Below are positions 10,401 through 18,568 of a stretch of DNA of 64,000 bases, in pieces. How positions within the stretch are numbered: the stretch's first letter is position 1; each line of letters opens with the position of its first letter. The position numbers and the translations under genes are program-made. The stretch comes from Aplidium turbinatum (lineage: Eukaryota > Chordata > Ascidiacea > Aplousobranchia > Polyclinidae). The notes below the pieces were generated by a model. That model was not told the origin of the DNA, made no database searches, and worked only from the letters and a program-made list of their open reading frames with translations. The stretch lies in assembly GCA_918807975.1 (NCBI GenBank), contig OU964919.1:18432001-18496000 (forward strand), written 5' to 3'.

Positions 10401-10480
10401 AGAGTATCAATGCTTGATAACAGGAGCAAGAATATTAAAAGCAGTTTTATTTGAAGTGATAAATTATAAAAAATAGCCAT
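1067..10480 (-). CDS. Unit 1: complete SUEL-lectin transmembrane receptor gene (5 exons)
   Basis: Exons on the minus strand are 10387-10480 (start and signal peptide), 10145-10274 (SUEL N-half), 6825-7009 (SUEL C-half), 6481-6627 (Ser/Thr linker) and 1067-1497 (membrane helix and tail). The lengths sum to 987 nt, divisible by three, giving 328 residues. All introns are GT-AG and phases match (1, 2, 1, 1). The product is predicted to be a type I membrane protein with one extracellular rhamnose/galactose-binding-type lectin domain holding eight cysteines, a short stalk, one helix and a phosphotyrosine-type tail. The ATG at 10480 was preferred to in-frame upstream ATGs because the hydrophobic core follows it directly. 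The large second intron holds a solo LTR and a hAT; the last intron holds a nested hAT pair. The splice model is inferred from sequence only. Confidence 0.7.
1955..2169. repeat. Near-perfect 215-bp palindrome with hammerhead-like arms
   Basis: Two arms of about 105 bp are inverted around a centre at 2062 with only a few unpaired central bases. Each arm begins at the centre with CTATTTGAATAAGAAC, followed by CTGAAGA (2084-2090 on the plus strand), a GCT/AGC hairpin and GAAA (2105-2108). This is the order of a hammerhead core. It could be an inverted pair of Penelope-like retroelement tails, a foldback element, or a fold-back assembly artefact. Confidence 0.8.
2624..3846. mobile_element. Non-autonomous hAT nested inside the first hAT
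   Basis: Termini CAGGGGCGTATCCT and AGGATACGCCACTG are flanked by the exact 8-bp duplication CTCCAGCC (2616-2623 and 3847-3854). The sister copy at 13812-14932 gives the empty site. No transposase-like frame is visible inside, and short palindromic GC-rich blocks lie near the right end (about 3737-3800). Confidence 0.88.
3994..4494 (-). pseudogene. hAT transposase C-terminal fragment (ZBED5-like)
   Basis: This 166-residue frame ends in the hAT dimerisation region: FWFSRFQDAPTLATL, then LTSFLTTLRCEQGFSAVLG and KKRNRLDVESD. It fits the family pattern of a 'FPTTYLCExGFS' block followed by 'KxRNRLDV'. The upstream part, including the block around HTEVRWLSRGKV that is seen in copy 13812-14932, lies in a different frame at about 4500-4900. 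No BED finger or complete catalytic region is present. It is a transposase remnant, not a host gene. Confidence 0.8.
4953..6336. other. Single-copy intron sequence
   Basis: Between the nested hAT pair and the left edge of the array there is AT-rich sequence with no exon I can defend. A Ser/Thr-poor open frame at 5507-5713 (minus) has no recognised domain and no suitable splice pair. A donor-like CTGCAG|GTAATG (minus, near 6245) lacks a good matching acceptor. Confidence 0.5.
6481..6627 (-). CDS. Unit 1 exon 4: linker exon with an internally shifted frame
   Basis: The acceptor is GATTAG (AG at 6628-6629) and the donor is AACA|GTGAGA (GT at 6479-6480), phase 1 on both sides. The exon is 147 nt against 141 nt in other units. 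Relative to unit 2 there is a 1-bp deletion followed by a 7-bp insertion, so the ends keep the usual frame. The middle is read in another frame and becomes basic (MRRLRRAQLPLMRDR) instead of Ser/Thr-rich. It contains RLRR, a furin-type site. Confidence 0.65.
6825..7009 (-). CDS. Unit 1 exon 3: SUEL lectin C-half
   Basis: The acceptor CGTTAACAG precedes 7009, and the donor AGTG|GTGAGT follows 6825. The exon enters in phase 2 and leaves in phase 1. It encodes the later cysteines of the SUEL fold: TTTC at the splice junction, NCRN, ETCHLKPSC, GDACPTYRKYL and NITYRC. The family signature 'CP.tyKYL.v.Y.C' is clear. One residue differs from all other units (Thr in NETC, where the others have Ile). 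Confidence 0.85.
7266..7948. mobile_element. Solo LTR, Ty3/gypsy-like, in unit 1
   Basis: A 683-bp block begins TGTAGCGG and ends GCGCTACA, so it has TG...CA ends with inverted TGTAGCG/CGCTACA tips. It is flanked by the exact 5-bp duplication TAGGG (7261-7265 and 7949-7953). All other units have the uninterrupted site. No internal region is present, so it is a fossil solo LTR. The intact duplication suggests a fairly recent insertion, after the units separated. Confidence 0.75.
8184..8242 (+). ncRNA. Eroded hammerhead-ribozyme-like motif (intron copy)
   Basis: The order is CTATTTGAA, then TTGATGA (expected CTGATGA), a CTC/GAG hairpin, GAAA-like sequence, a two-base-pair stem III and GTT. In unit 1 the GAAA box is changed to AAAA; in units 2-11 it reads GTGAAAC (for example 15073-15121). 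The far arm of stem I pairs poorly. It is read as a fossil Penelope-type hammerhead. Confidence 0.35.
8538..9988 (+). mobile_element. hAT transposon (ZBED5-like), unit 1 intron
   Basis: Termini CAGTGGTTCCCAACC and GTTGAGAACCACTG are flanked by the exact 8-bp duplication CTTTAAAG (8530-8537 and 9989-9996). Units 2-12 that can be seen lack it at the same site, so the insertion followed unit 1's separation from the others. Confidence 0.88.
8600..9696 (+). pseudogene. ZBED5-like hAT transposase, broken
   Basis: Fragments in different frames line up in family order: AMLGNKSGFAALVK and VVTHCFVHRYALAAKTLPES (8624-8848), a stretch corresponding to HTEVRWLSRG-type sequence around 8870-8910, YLADIFGHINNVNRG and QGPGVTI (8999-9235), FNLEHLPHEVETWIRNPF (9232-9552), then IKTKHRNRLDV and a C-terminus ending QQQPSH. 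There are at least two frame changes and a stop after TTYLC at 9550. The N-terminal BED finger is absent. It cannot encode a whole transposase. Confidence 0.85.
10145..10274 (-). CDS. Unit 1 exon 2: SUEL lectin N-half
   Basis: The acceptor AAGCAG precedes 10274, and the donor ACAAC|GTAAGC follows 10145. The exon enters in phase 1 and leaves in phase 2. It encodes VVEIFCDD, GGITIARISCNDKLIHVIDS and NYGRSDTTT. These are the first two cysteines and the diagnostic YGR motif of rhamnose-binding lectins, with an intron just before the third cysteine. The 130 nt appear identical in units 1-11 except for one silent change in unit 8. Confidence 0.88.
10387..10480 (-). CDS. Unit 1 exon 1: start codon and signal peptide
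   Basis: From the ATG at 10480 the frame reads MAIFYNLSLQIKLLLIF, then LLLLSSIDTLTKCS, and stops at the donor TCAG|GTAGGT in phase 1. It has a short polar start, a Leu-rich hydrophobic core and a polar C-region, as in a cleavable signal peptide. In-frame upstream ATGs exist (MVNQH-type), but a start there would place the core far from the N-terminus. Confidence 0.75.
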
Positions 10481-10531
10481 GGCTTTGCCGTTGCAATATG
10501 CTCTGGAAACTTCACCTTTAAAGTTTAGTAA

Positions 10532-10543
10532 ACTTATAATATA
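10532..10543 (-). promoter_or_regulatory. Possible TATA-type element upstream of each signal exon
   Basis: On the minus strand GTATATTATAAG lies 52-63 bp before the ATG of unit 1 and recurs at the same distance in the other units. If used, the 5' UTR would be about 30 nt. This is a motif match only. Confidence 0.25.
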
Positions 10544-10667
10544 CCTAAATACGATACTGAAACAGTGTGATGGCGTAGCGCCGTAGAAAATAAGATGTTG
10601 GTTTACCAATAATGCGAACCTGGACATTTCGTGAGAGTATCAATGCTTGATAACAGGAGCAAGAATA

Positions 10668-11613
10668 CACTATCAGTACCGACCGCGCGTATACACGCGG
10701 TAACCCCTGGACCGCACTGGTCATTTAAAAAATAGATAAATCTGGTCTTTTTGTTTGCCAAACTGCATGAGTCTGACTGTTTTAGAAAGAGGAAGACTTG
10801 TATTGTCTAAAAGTTGAAAGAAATTACTAGGTTTGTATTTAAATTTTTTCTGCAACTATCAATTATTTACAAAAAACTGTCATTTTTTGTGTAAAGTGAG
10901 GTATATCCAGTTCTTTCTTCGCAAAACGCGTCAATATCTCCGTGACAACCTTTGTGCGACAATCGTAGTACTTGCCTGACATCTACCGGTGAAGTTTAAC
11001 GCAGTTTAAAAATGTTTTTTCGATATCTAAAGGGAAGCGAAAAAAAGTCAAAAAAACGCAGAATTTTTGTAGTTTGTCAGAAATTTTAGTAATTTAAGGC
11101 ATTTTAAAAAGAAAATACACAAAATTTGTAACCATACTGTAAAAGACTGTTGAAAGACTGTTAAAGACTGTTAAAAGACTGTTGTCGGCAGCCGTGGCCG
11201 AGTGGTTAGCGCGTTGGGCTCGCAGTCGAGAGCCTGCATCTTCGACTCCAGCCACCCGCACTTGCTGTTGTTTCTCTGGGCAAGAAACTTTACGATAATT
11301 GCCTCTACCTAGTGATCGAGTAATGGGTAGTACCAAATTTAAGTCATAAGTAAAGTAGACAACCGGAAACAGACATTGCCGTCGGCTGCAGCGTGGGTCA
11401 GGTGTATGTCGGAAGGCGTACACCGATGCATAGCGCTCAAGTCCGCTTTCCCGCAATGCAGGATAAAGATAAACAAACAAAATGCAACAACTTTCATGTT
11501 TTGATTGTTTTTCTAGCAGTTACGGTTCTCAAAATACAGCAGTTCAAAATCAAAGCCTTTGTTCAAGCTAAATCCTAAAGATTTCATCAAAAAAAAGCGT
11601 GGCACTGAAAGGG
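10668..11613. mobile_element. Composite insertion with imperfect inverted ends
   Basis: The left end CACTATCAGTACCGAC and the reverse complement of the right end, CCCTTTCAGTGCCACGC, share an imperfect inverted terminus of about 15 bp. No clean target duplication is visible; the flanks look trimmed. The interior contains a tRNA-like promoter head and short AAAGACTGTT tandem repeats. The family is uncertain (MITE carrying a SINE). Confidence 0.45.
11188..11262 (+). ncRNA. tRNA-like (Ser/Leu type) pseudogene or SINE head
   Basis: An A-box-like TGGCCGAGTGG and a B-box-like TTCGACTCC are spaced as in a tRNA with a variable arm. The acceptor and T stems do not pair properly and the anticodon stem is poor, so it is not a working tRNA. 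The following TTCTCTGGGCAAGAAACTTT resembles central domains of some tRNA-derived SINEs. Confidence 0.4.
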
Positions 11614-11615
11614 TT

Positions 11616-11808
11616 TTAAAAGCAGTTTTATTTGAAGTGATAAATTATAAAAAATAGCTATGGTTTTGCCGTTGCAATATGCTCTGGAAACTTCACCTTT
11701 AAAGTTTAGTAAACTTATAATATACCTAAATACGATACTGAAACAGTGTGATGGCGTAGCGCCGTAGAAAATAAGGTGTTGGTTTACCAATAATGCGAAC
11801 CTGGACCA
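11616..11808 (-). pseudogene. Second, broken copy of exon 1
   Basis: It matches 10433-10623 but the start codon of the signal peptide is lost (ATG to ATA, giving TIAIFYNLS). The hydrophobic core runs into the inserted element after KLLL instead of reaching the TCAG donor, so it cannot act as the usual signal exon. Confidence 0.75.
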
Positions 11809-11929
11809 GGCTTAAGCTGGTTGTTGATAAACACGTCTACCCAGGGAGAAATAAATTGGATAGGGGTAATTTTTGAAAAGGCGGCCGAGAGAGAGGAACT
11901 GGCCACCCTTTCCTTGCTGGTAGGCTACC

Positions 11930-12753
11930 CAGTGGCGTAGATAGGGGGGGGGGGGGGGCGGGGGGAGGATCGCCCCGGGCGGCACGTCTGGGGGCGGCAT
12001 TTTCAGACAGGACGTTTTTTTTGTTGATAATGCAAAAGTACACGAAAAATAAAAGCAAACAGAATGGCAACGATCAAAACATAGAATAATTCCACTTTAA
12101 GTCAATTAAAAAAATGAAATTATCTATTGCAAATGTCTTGAAATCATGTGCGTAGCCAAGGGGGGTGGGGAGTTGGGGGTTACAACTCCCCTTTGGCACG
12201 CGTGTGACGTCACGATATTGAGCATGATGCTTTCAGTCTCTATGTCTCTAACTAAAACAAAGTTTGCCTAATTTTAAACGAAACTGCATTAAAAGAGCGA
12301 GTTTTGCAGTACCAAACCTTCAAATATATCAGCCAGGAATTAGCAACAAGAAAATATAGAGACATAGCTTTAAGTTACCGAAAAATGCCCAGGAAAACAT
12401 GATCTTATTCTTTTGCTATGCCACTAGCTACTTAGACAGCACCGTTTTACAGGGATATATATGCCCACATTTTTGTTGAAAATGCTCTCAGAATGCACCA
12501 AATTCAAAGTAATTTTTCAAAATTTTCTGGGGGGGACCCCCCAGAACCCCCTTTCAAAATGCCTGGCTACGCTACTGCTGGAGACTACAAGTTGTTGTTT
12601 TTTTATTGCAAACTGAAAGTTGCGTATTGAAAAAAGCGCGTTGCGTATTGTAGTGCTGATAAAAAAACGCATTTTATTTTCACATGCGTTTTCTTGAAAG
12701 GGCGGCAAAATCTGAATCCGCCCCGGGCGGCACATTCCCTAGCTACGCCACTG
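11930..12753. mobile_element. Spacer 1/2 composite hAT MITE
   Basis: Termini CAGTGGCGTAGATAGG and CCCTAGCTACGCCACTG with the exact duplication AGGCTACC (11922-11929 and 12754-12761). A G-run of more than 15 bases follows the left end. A second MITE is nested at about 12145-12577. This copy lacks the 75-bp hammerhead insertion, so it supplies the empty site near 12373. Confidence 0.88.
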
Positions 12754-12925
12754 AGGCTACCTAAGCCCTGCAGTACTGTTTATACCAAATTAAAATAAAC
12801 TGAATTGATGCCATATAAAGAATCACTGTGCAAATGAAGCATGTGTTTGAAACGTTCTAGAAAGTGTGAATATCCCATAAAATAGTCCCCGTTCACCACT
12901 GATCAACTGAAATAGACATTCTCAC

Positions 12926-15900
12926 TGTTGGAGGCAATTGTGGTGGTTTGCGTTTTGCTCGTGGTGGAAATGCTCCCTGAGATCGATCTCTCATCAGTGG
13001 AAGTTGCGCTCTCGTCAGTCGCCTGCACAGTAGTGGTGGTTTCAGTTGCTTGGGCGGTGTATGATCCTAATCATTCATAAAAGGGATAGCTTTAGTTATC
13101 TTCAGAACTTAATTGCATCAGAAAATTAAAACATTAAAAGCTATTTCCTGTAAGCAAGCAAGGGAACTCTCTTTTGGATGGGGTTGATGTCCCTAAAGGC
13201 CTAAAACAAGCAACGTTAATAAAACATTATTACTATTAATATTATAAACAATCAAAAACTCACCACTTTCATCATCGCATCTGTACGTAATGTTGAGATA
13301 TTTACGATAAGTGGGACAAGCATCTCCTAATGTCCTGTAGTTCAATGAAATATCGCAGCTTGGTTTGAGATGACAAATTTCATTTATCAGAATCAAAGAG
13401 TTAGAATTGCGGCAGTTGGCTGTATTAACGTTTCCGGTGTTTGGACATCTGTTAACGAGTTTTGAAGTTTATTTTAAACCAGTTTTGAACAGTTTCAATG
13501 TTCTGTTAACATTATTTCTTTTATGTTTTCTTCAAGATTATGTAATGAAATATTTCCAGAAAGACTATGTCAAACCTAAAAGGTTAAAAACTGGTATTTT
13601 TTAGACTTTACAACGTGTCATTTCCATGTCATGTTCCGAGACGACAGCCCATGTAGGCCCCCCTAAACATTTTTTGCATGGTTTAGACTTTAGAAGTAAG
13701 TAGGGCAAGAATAAAACAAATTCGTAATCACTGTTTTCAGTTCCGAACATCACAATGTGTATAACTTGCAATTTTTACTTTTTTGGTCATATTGTGATCT
13801 ACAATATAAGGCAGTGGTTCCCAACCTGGGGGTAAATTACCCCCGGGGGGTAACGAGACCCGATTTAGAAACAACGAAGCAAGTGAAGGTTGTAAACTTG
13901 ATAAATAGCGAAGGAATTAATCAGCCGTCCTTTCAAGAAACTGTGCAAGAAGATGGAAGAAAGATACGAAGCATTAGGCTACTGTACCACACAGAAGTAC
14001 GATGGCTGTCTCGTGGCAAAGTGATAACCCGCCTGGTCGAACTTCGTGAGGCTGTCCATGGTTTTCTGATAGAAAAGAAGTCCGACTTGGCTGAAAACTT
14101 CTCTAACCAACAGTGGATTTGCCAGCTGTGCTATCTGGCTGATATCTTTGGTGAATTGAACAAAGGCAATCTTTTAATTCAAGGCAAGAATGTAATTGTG
14201 ATCGACAACGAACTAGCCGTAGCAGCAGTTATCGCAAAGGTTAAATTGTGGAACAAGCGAGTTGGAAGAGACACCGTGGCGCAGTTTTAGACACTCAACA
14301 GTCGAATGAACTTAAGTTGACAGCGGCGTTGAAGGAGGACATAGCTGACCACTTAGGCCAGCTAGCCAAGAAGATGGACAACTACTTTCCGAATTTGGAT
14401 ACGGCTAGTCTCTAATGGTGCACTGAGCCCTTCACATGTGATGACAGCCAGGTGGATGATGACGACTTTCCGACCAAAGAAGAATTTATTACTCTCCGAA
14501 TGAACGAAGCGTTGAAACTTGATTTCAAGGGGAAAGGCTTGGAACCCTTCTGGTTTAGCAGACTCCAGGACGCACCAACGTTAGCGACACTGGTATTAAA
14601 TATCCTGACATCTTTTTTAACAACGTATCGCTGTGAACAAGGATTTTCAGCTGTCTTGGGAATGAAGGCAAAGAAGCGCAATCGCCTAGATGTCGAAAGC
14701 GATGTCATAAAGCTGGCGGCTGAAGTCGAGGCCCAACCTTCGCATTGAATGTTTACCACGCATTTTCATCTTGTATTCAGTATTGTAACTTATTGCACTT
14801 TGATTGTCAGAGTTGGCCCTTTGAAATACGTAGCAATAAACACTTTTTTTTTTGAAAATTGATTGTGGGGGTAATTGGCTCACTTCAGGCTGGAGATTAG
14901 GGTAACAGCCAAAAAAAGGTTGGGAACCACTGATATAAGGTTTGGCTTCAGCGCCTCAAATAGCCTAACAACTTGATGAAACATGGCCGACATAAAAAAA
15001 ATTGCAGCCGTATGATCACTGTTAGATCACAGTTGCAATGACATCAATATTCTATTAGAATTATTCTATTTGAAGAAGAACTTTTTGATGATCTCAATAA
15101 GAGTGAAACAGCCTGTTAAGGCAGTGGTTCTCAACCACCGGTCCGCGGACCGGTGCCGGTCCGTGTAATTTTTTTGCCGGTCCGCAGAAGATCTTACTTT
15201 CTGCAAAACTTATTTTAATATGGAGTCGTTAGCATATTATAAAATTGTGATCGCACTGTGAAACATGTACACTGCACAGCTGTAAAACTGACATATCTCC
15301 ACGTAAAATTGTTTGATAATAAAGGTGAACTTTTTGAAGACCTAATTCTGTGCGGTTGATAATGTTTTTGTGACAAATTGCGTGTAGTTTTCAAAAAGTT
15401 TTGAAACACAGAAATACATAATCAAATGGGGAATTTTGTCCTTGATTTTGAAAGATTTCAAAGTCGTTGCTGGAAACGAAAATTTGGGAATAGATAAATT
15501 TAAAGTTCCGGGGTAAAGTCAGGCCTGCAATGGAAATTTGCCAGAACCGGAGTTAGCAAAGATATTGTTTTTCAAAAACTATGCAGAAAATAGCGCTTCG
15601 GAATGGAATGAAGACAAGCCGATTTGCTGTGGAAAATGCTGTTGAAGTGGAGTGGTGAAAAAAAGTAAAACGAGGTGCTGAGCATTGTGAGTCAACACTT
15701 GAAAGAGTTGGCTAACAATTTTGACCATCATTTTGCGTAACATGAAGATCCTCGACATGGAAACTTTTGGATAAACAGTCCATGCATCGATGATGTCAAC
15801 ACATGCGACCTTAATCTTCATGAAAAAGAAAGTCTGATTGAATTACAATATTATGTTGTGCTTCTACTTTGCAGTCCAGATTTGAAAAATATCATTGCCA

Positions 15901-17184
15901 CACTTCTGGATATTTCTTGCAAACGAATTCGTGCCTAACTTTCAAAACAATCAATTTGATGGTAATTGTTTCAAGTAGCTATTTAGAAACGACAATTCTT
16001 CTTCATCTCTAGCTTTAAAACAAAGCATAAAAATCGCCTGCGGATGGCGAAACACAGCTAGGCCTACATGTTTTAGAAACTTCTTTGATATCTCGTTTGC
16101 CTCACATAGGCTACTGGCAGCATAACAGTAGCAAATTTTCTACTGATATTGATTTTGTATGCCAATGGTTTGACATTTTCCTGTTTGAGTTGATTTGATT
16201 GCCGTTTTATTTCAATTTTCGTCCTGAATACAAATCATATGCTGAAACCTTGCATTATGGTGCGCAACGACAACTTTGGTTAACAAAACGTTGCAAATAT
16301 TCAATTTATTCACTACGATCTTTGGTTGCTGGTCCGCAAATATTTTTAAAAAATGTTGCCGGTCCGCCACTGTTAAAAGGTTGAGAACCACTGTGTTAAA
16401 GTATTTAATGAGTTGTAGGCAAACTGCAGAATGATGCAATTCGCTCTACTTGACATTTTACTTGGCCTTGCACACTTTTTAATAATATTAATAGTATTTA
16501 TTGTTGTATTGCGTAATATAGGCTTTGTGGAAATATTTTAACACTAAATGATTACACAGTTAAACAATTTGAAACCAACTTTTTGGTGCATGAAGAAAAA
16601 TGTTGTTTATAAGGTAAATTTGGGACGCTGAGTTGGAAAATGAAGTTCTTTGATGCGTATTAAATCTGATTGTTTTATTGCTGCTATCACACTTTAAAGT
16701 ATGATGGCTGTAATGAAAAAAAAATCAGATTACATACACAAAAACGGACTTCCTTTTCGGATTCTCCACACTTGAAAACCACCCAAAGCCTTCTTATCTT
16801 TGTTGCACCAAAAATTGTGTTGACCAGTGTAATAAATATGTAGCTTACGTTGTTGTATCCGATCTTCCATAGTTTGAATCAATCACGTGGATCAGTTTGT
16901 CGTTGCACGATATTCTTGCAATGGTTATTCCTCCGTATGCATCGTCACAAAATATTTCAACCACGGTTCTTTGATCGTCTGCTTAAAATAACATCACAAA
17001 CTTCTAAAGCACGGCTTGAAATTGAAATGCATGAACAAGGGTGACTGCTCACCAAAGAGTAATTACAAAATATCAGAAAAAAATACCTACCTGAACATTT
17101 CGTGAGAGTATCAATGCTTGATAACAGGAGCAAGAATATTAAAAGCAGTTTTATTTGAAGTGATAAATTATAAAAAATAGCCAT
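12926..17184 (-). CDS. Unit 2 SUEL-lectin cassette
   Basis: Exons: 17091-17184 (signal), 16849-16978 (SUEL N-half), 13264-13448 (C-half) and 12926-13066 (linker, 141 nt). The linker has 24 Ser/Thr among its 46 whole codons and keeps the regular frame (GSYTAQATETTTTVQ). The signal exon has NLSLQ as in unit 1. Reading past the linker donor gives SENVYFS and a stop. The second intron carries a ZBED-like hAT and the common intron hAT. No membrane exon lies nearby; the phase fits the exon at 1497. Confidence 0.7.
13812..14932 (+). mobile_element. hAT transposon (ZBED5-like), unit 2 intron
   Basis: Termini CAGTGGTTCCCAACC and GGTTGGGAACCACTG with the exact 8-bp duplication ATATAAGG (13804-13811 and 14933-14940). 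It is the same subfamily as 2579-4952 in inverse orientation, without the nested insertion. Other units have the empty site. Confidence 0.92.
13850..14748 (+). pseudogene. ZBED5-like hAT transposase remnant
   Basis: One frame (to 14290) holds HTEVRWLSRGKVITRLVELR, CYLADIFGELNKGN and LIQGKNVIVID. After a frame change, 14452-14748 holds FWFSRLQDAPTLATL, TSFLTTYRCEQGFSAVLG and KKRNRLDVESD. The same frame change is seen in the copy at 2579-4952, so this was already a defective lineage when it spread. There is no N-terminal BED or early catalytic region. Confidence 0.8.
15122..16393 (+). mobile_element. Common intron hAT, unit 2 copy
   Basis: Termini CAGTGGTTCTCAACC and GGTTGAGAACCACTG, target duplication TGTTAAGG/TGTTAAAG. 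Subterminal CCGGTCCGC words occur at both ends. A plus-strand remnant at about 15690-15860 includes HEDPRHGNFWI and ESLIELQ, typical of ZBED/SCAND3-like hAT transposases, with stops. Present at the same site in units 2-11 and absent from unit 1. Confidence 0.88.
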
Positions 17185-17452
17185 GGCTTTGCCGTTGCAA
17201 TATGCTCTGGAAACTTCACCTTTAAAGTTTAGTAAACTTATAATATACCTAAATACGATACTGAAACAGTGTGGTGGCGTAGCGCCGTAGAAAATAAGGT
17301 GTTGGTTTACCAATAATGCGAACCTGGACCCGGCTTAAGCTGGTTGTTGATAAACACGTCTACCCAGGGTGAAATAAATTGGGTTGGCTTAACTTCTGAA
17401 AAGGCGGCCGAGAGAGAGGAACTGGCCACCCTTCCCTTGTTGGTAGCCTACC

Positions 17453-18345
17453 CAGTGGCGTATCTAAGGGGGGCGGGGGAAGGACCGCCCCGGGCGGCAC
17501 GTCTGGGGGCGGCATTTTCAGACAGGACGTTTTTTTTTTTTTGATAATGCAAAAGTACACGAAAAATAAAAGCAAACAGAATGGCAACGATCAAAACATA
17601 GAATAATTCCACTTTAAGTCAATTAAAAAAATGAAATTATCTATTGCAAATGTCTTGAAACCAGTGGTGTAGCCAAGGGGGTGGGTGGTTACAACCCCCC
17701 TTTGGCACACGTGTGACGTCACGATATTGAGAATGATGCTTTCAGTCTCTATGTCTCTAACTAAAACAAAGTTTGCCTAATTTTAAACGAAACTGCATTA
17801 AAATAGCGAGTTTTGCAATACCAAACCTTCAAATATATCAGCCAGGAATTAGCAACAAGAAAACATAGAGACTTAGCTTTAAATCAAATATAGTTATTAC
17901 TATCTGAAGCCTTTACAAATTGTTTCACCTAACGGATCATCAGAAGGTCTTATTCAAATAGACTTAGCTTTAAATTACCGAAAAATGCCCAAGAAAACAT
18001 GATCTTATTCTTTTGCTATGCCACTAGACAGCACCATTTTACAGGAATATTTATACCCACATTTTTGTTGAAAATGCTCTCAGAATGCACCAAATCCAAA
18101 GTAATTTTTCAAAAATTTCTGGGGGGGGCCCCCCAGAACTCCCTTTCAAAATGCCTGGCTACGCTACTGCTGGAGACTACAAGTTGTTGTTTTTTTATTG
18201 CAAACTGAAAGTTGCGTATTGAAAAAAGAGCGTTGCGTATTGCAGTGCTGATAAAAAAACGCATTTTATTTTCACATGCTTTTTCTTGAAAGGGCGGCAA
18301 AATCTGAATCCGCCCCGGGCGGCACATTCCCTAGCTACGCCACTG
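17453..18345. mobile_element. Spacer 2/3 composite hAT MITE
   Basis: Same insertion as at 11930 (duplication AGCCTACC/AGGCTACC). A second MITE is nested at 17662-18169 (ends CAGTGGTGTAGCC and GGCTACGCTACTG). The inner one carries the 75-bp hammerhead insertion flanked by 16-bp direct repeats. Confidence 0.85.
17900..17961 (-). ncRNA. Hammerhead-ribozyme-like motif, spacer 2/3
   Basis: On the minus strand: CTATTTGAA (stem I), CCTT (stem I, proximal), CTGATGA core, TCC-GTTA-GGT hairpin, GAAA core, C-AATTT-G minimal stem III, GTA cleavage triplet, AAGG, TTCAGATAG. Stem I pairs 9 bp with one wobble plus 4 bp. The two-base-pair stem III is typical of Penelope-like-element hammerheads. The weak point is a U-U apposition at the base of stem II. 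The surrounding 75-bp insertion (17885-17959) is flanked by the direct repeat AGACTTAGCTTTAAAT. Confidence 0.6.
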
Positions 18346-18490
18346 AGGCTACCTAAGCCTTGCAGTACTGTTTATACCAAATTAAAATAAACTTAATTGA
18401 TGCCATATAAAGAATCACTGTGCAAATGAAGCATGTGCTTGAAACTTTCTAGAAAGTGTGAATATCCCATAAAATATTGATCAACTGAAA

Positions 18491-18545
18491 TAGTACACCA
18501 TTACACCATTACAATATTACACCATTACACCAAGTACACCATTGA
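18491..18545. repeat. TACACCAT minisatellite beside the linker exon
   Basis: Several copies of TACACCAT variants lie inside a duplicated GATCAACTGAAATAG word. It is present in units 3 and 5-12 and absent from units 1, 2 and 4. It sits just beyond the conserved stop that follows the linker donor. Confidence 0.75.
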
Positions 18546-18568
18546 TCAACTGAAATAGACATTCTCAC

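Larger units (their letters stand above)
10391..11808 (-). repeat. Tandem duplication of the exon-1 region, second copy split by an insertion
   Basis: A 233-bp stretch holding the end of intron 1, exon 1 and the upstream region (10391-10623) is followed directly by a second copy. That copy's first 44 bp are at 10624-10667 and its remainder at 11616-11808, separated by the insertion 10668-11613. Only this unit has it. Confidence 0.8.

Noticed and set aside
11188-11262. A functional tRNA gene
   Set aside because: The A and B boxes are present, but the acceptor, anticodon and T stems do not pair, so it is kept only as a tRNA-like or SINE head.
13407-13604. A 65-residue plus-strand open frame recurring beside each C-half exon
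   Set aside because: It is antisense to the C-half exon and its upstream intron and has no recognisable domain.
15215-15821. Open frames on the minus strand repeated in each unit (64 and 80 residues) inside the common intron hAT
   Set aside because: They are antisense to the hAT transposase remnant, have no domain, and recur only because the array repeats.
16850-17044. A 64-residue plus-strand open frame recurring in every unit
   Set aside because: It is the opposite-strand shadow of the SUEL N-half exon and intron 1. The minus strand carries the YGR and cysteine pattern and good splice sites.
18109-18327. Overlapping 69- to 75-residue frames on both strands in every spacer
   Set aside because: They lie wholly within the nested MITEs, differ in frame between copies, and include GC-rich terminal repeats.
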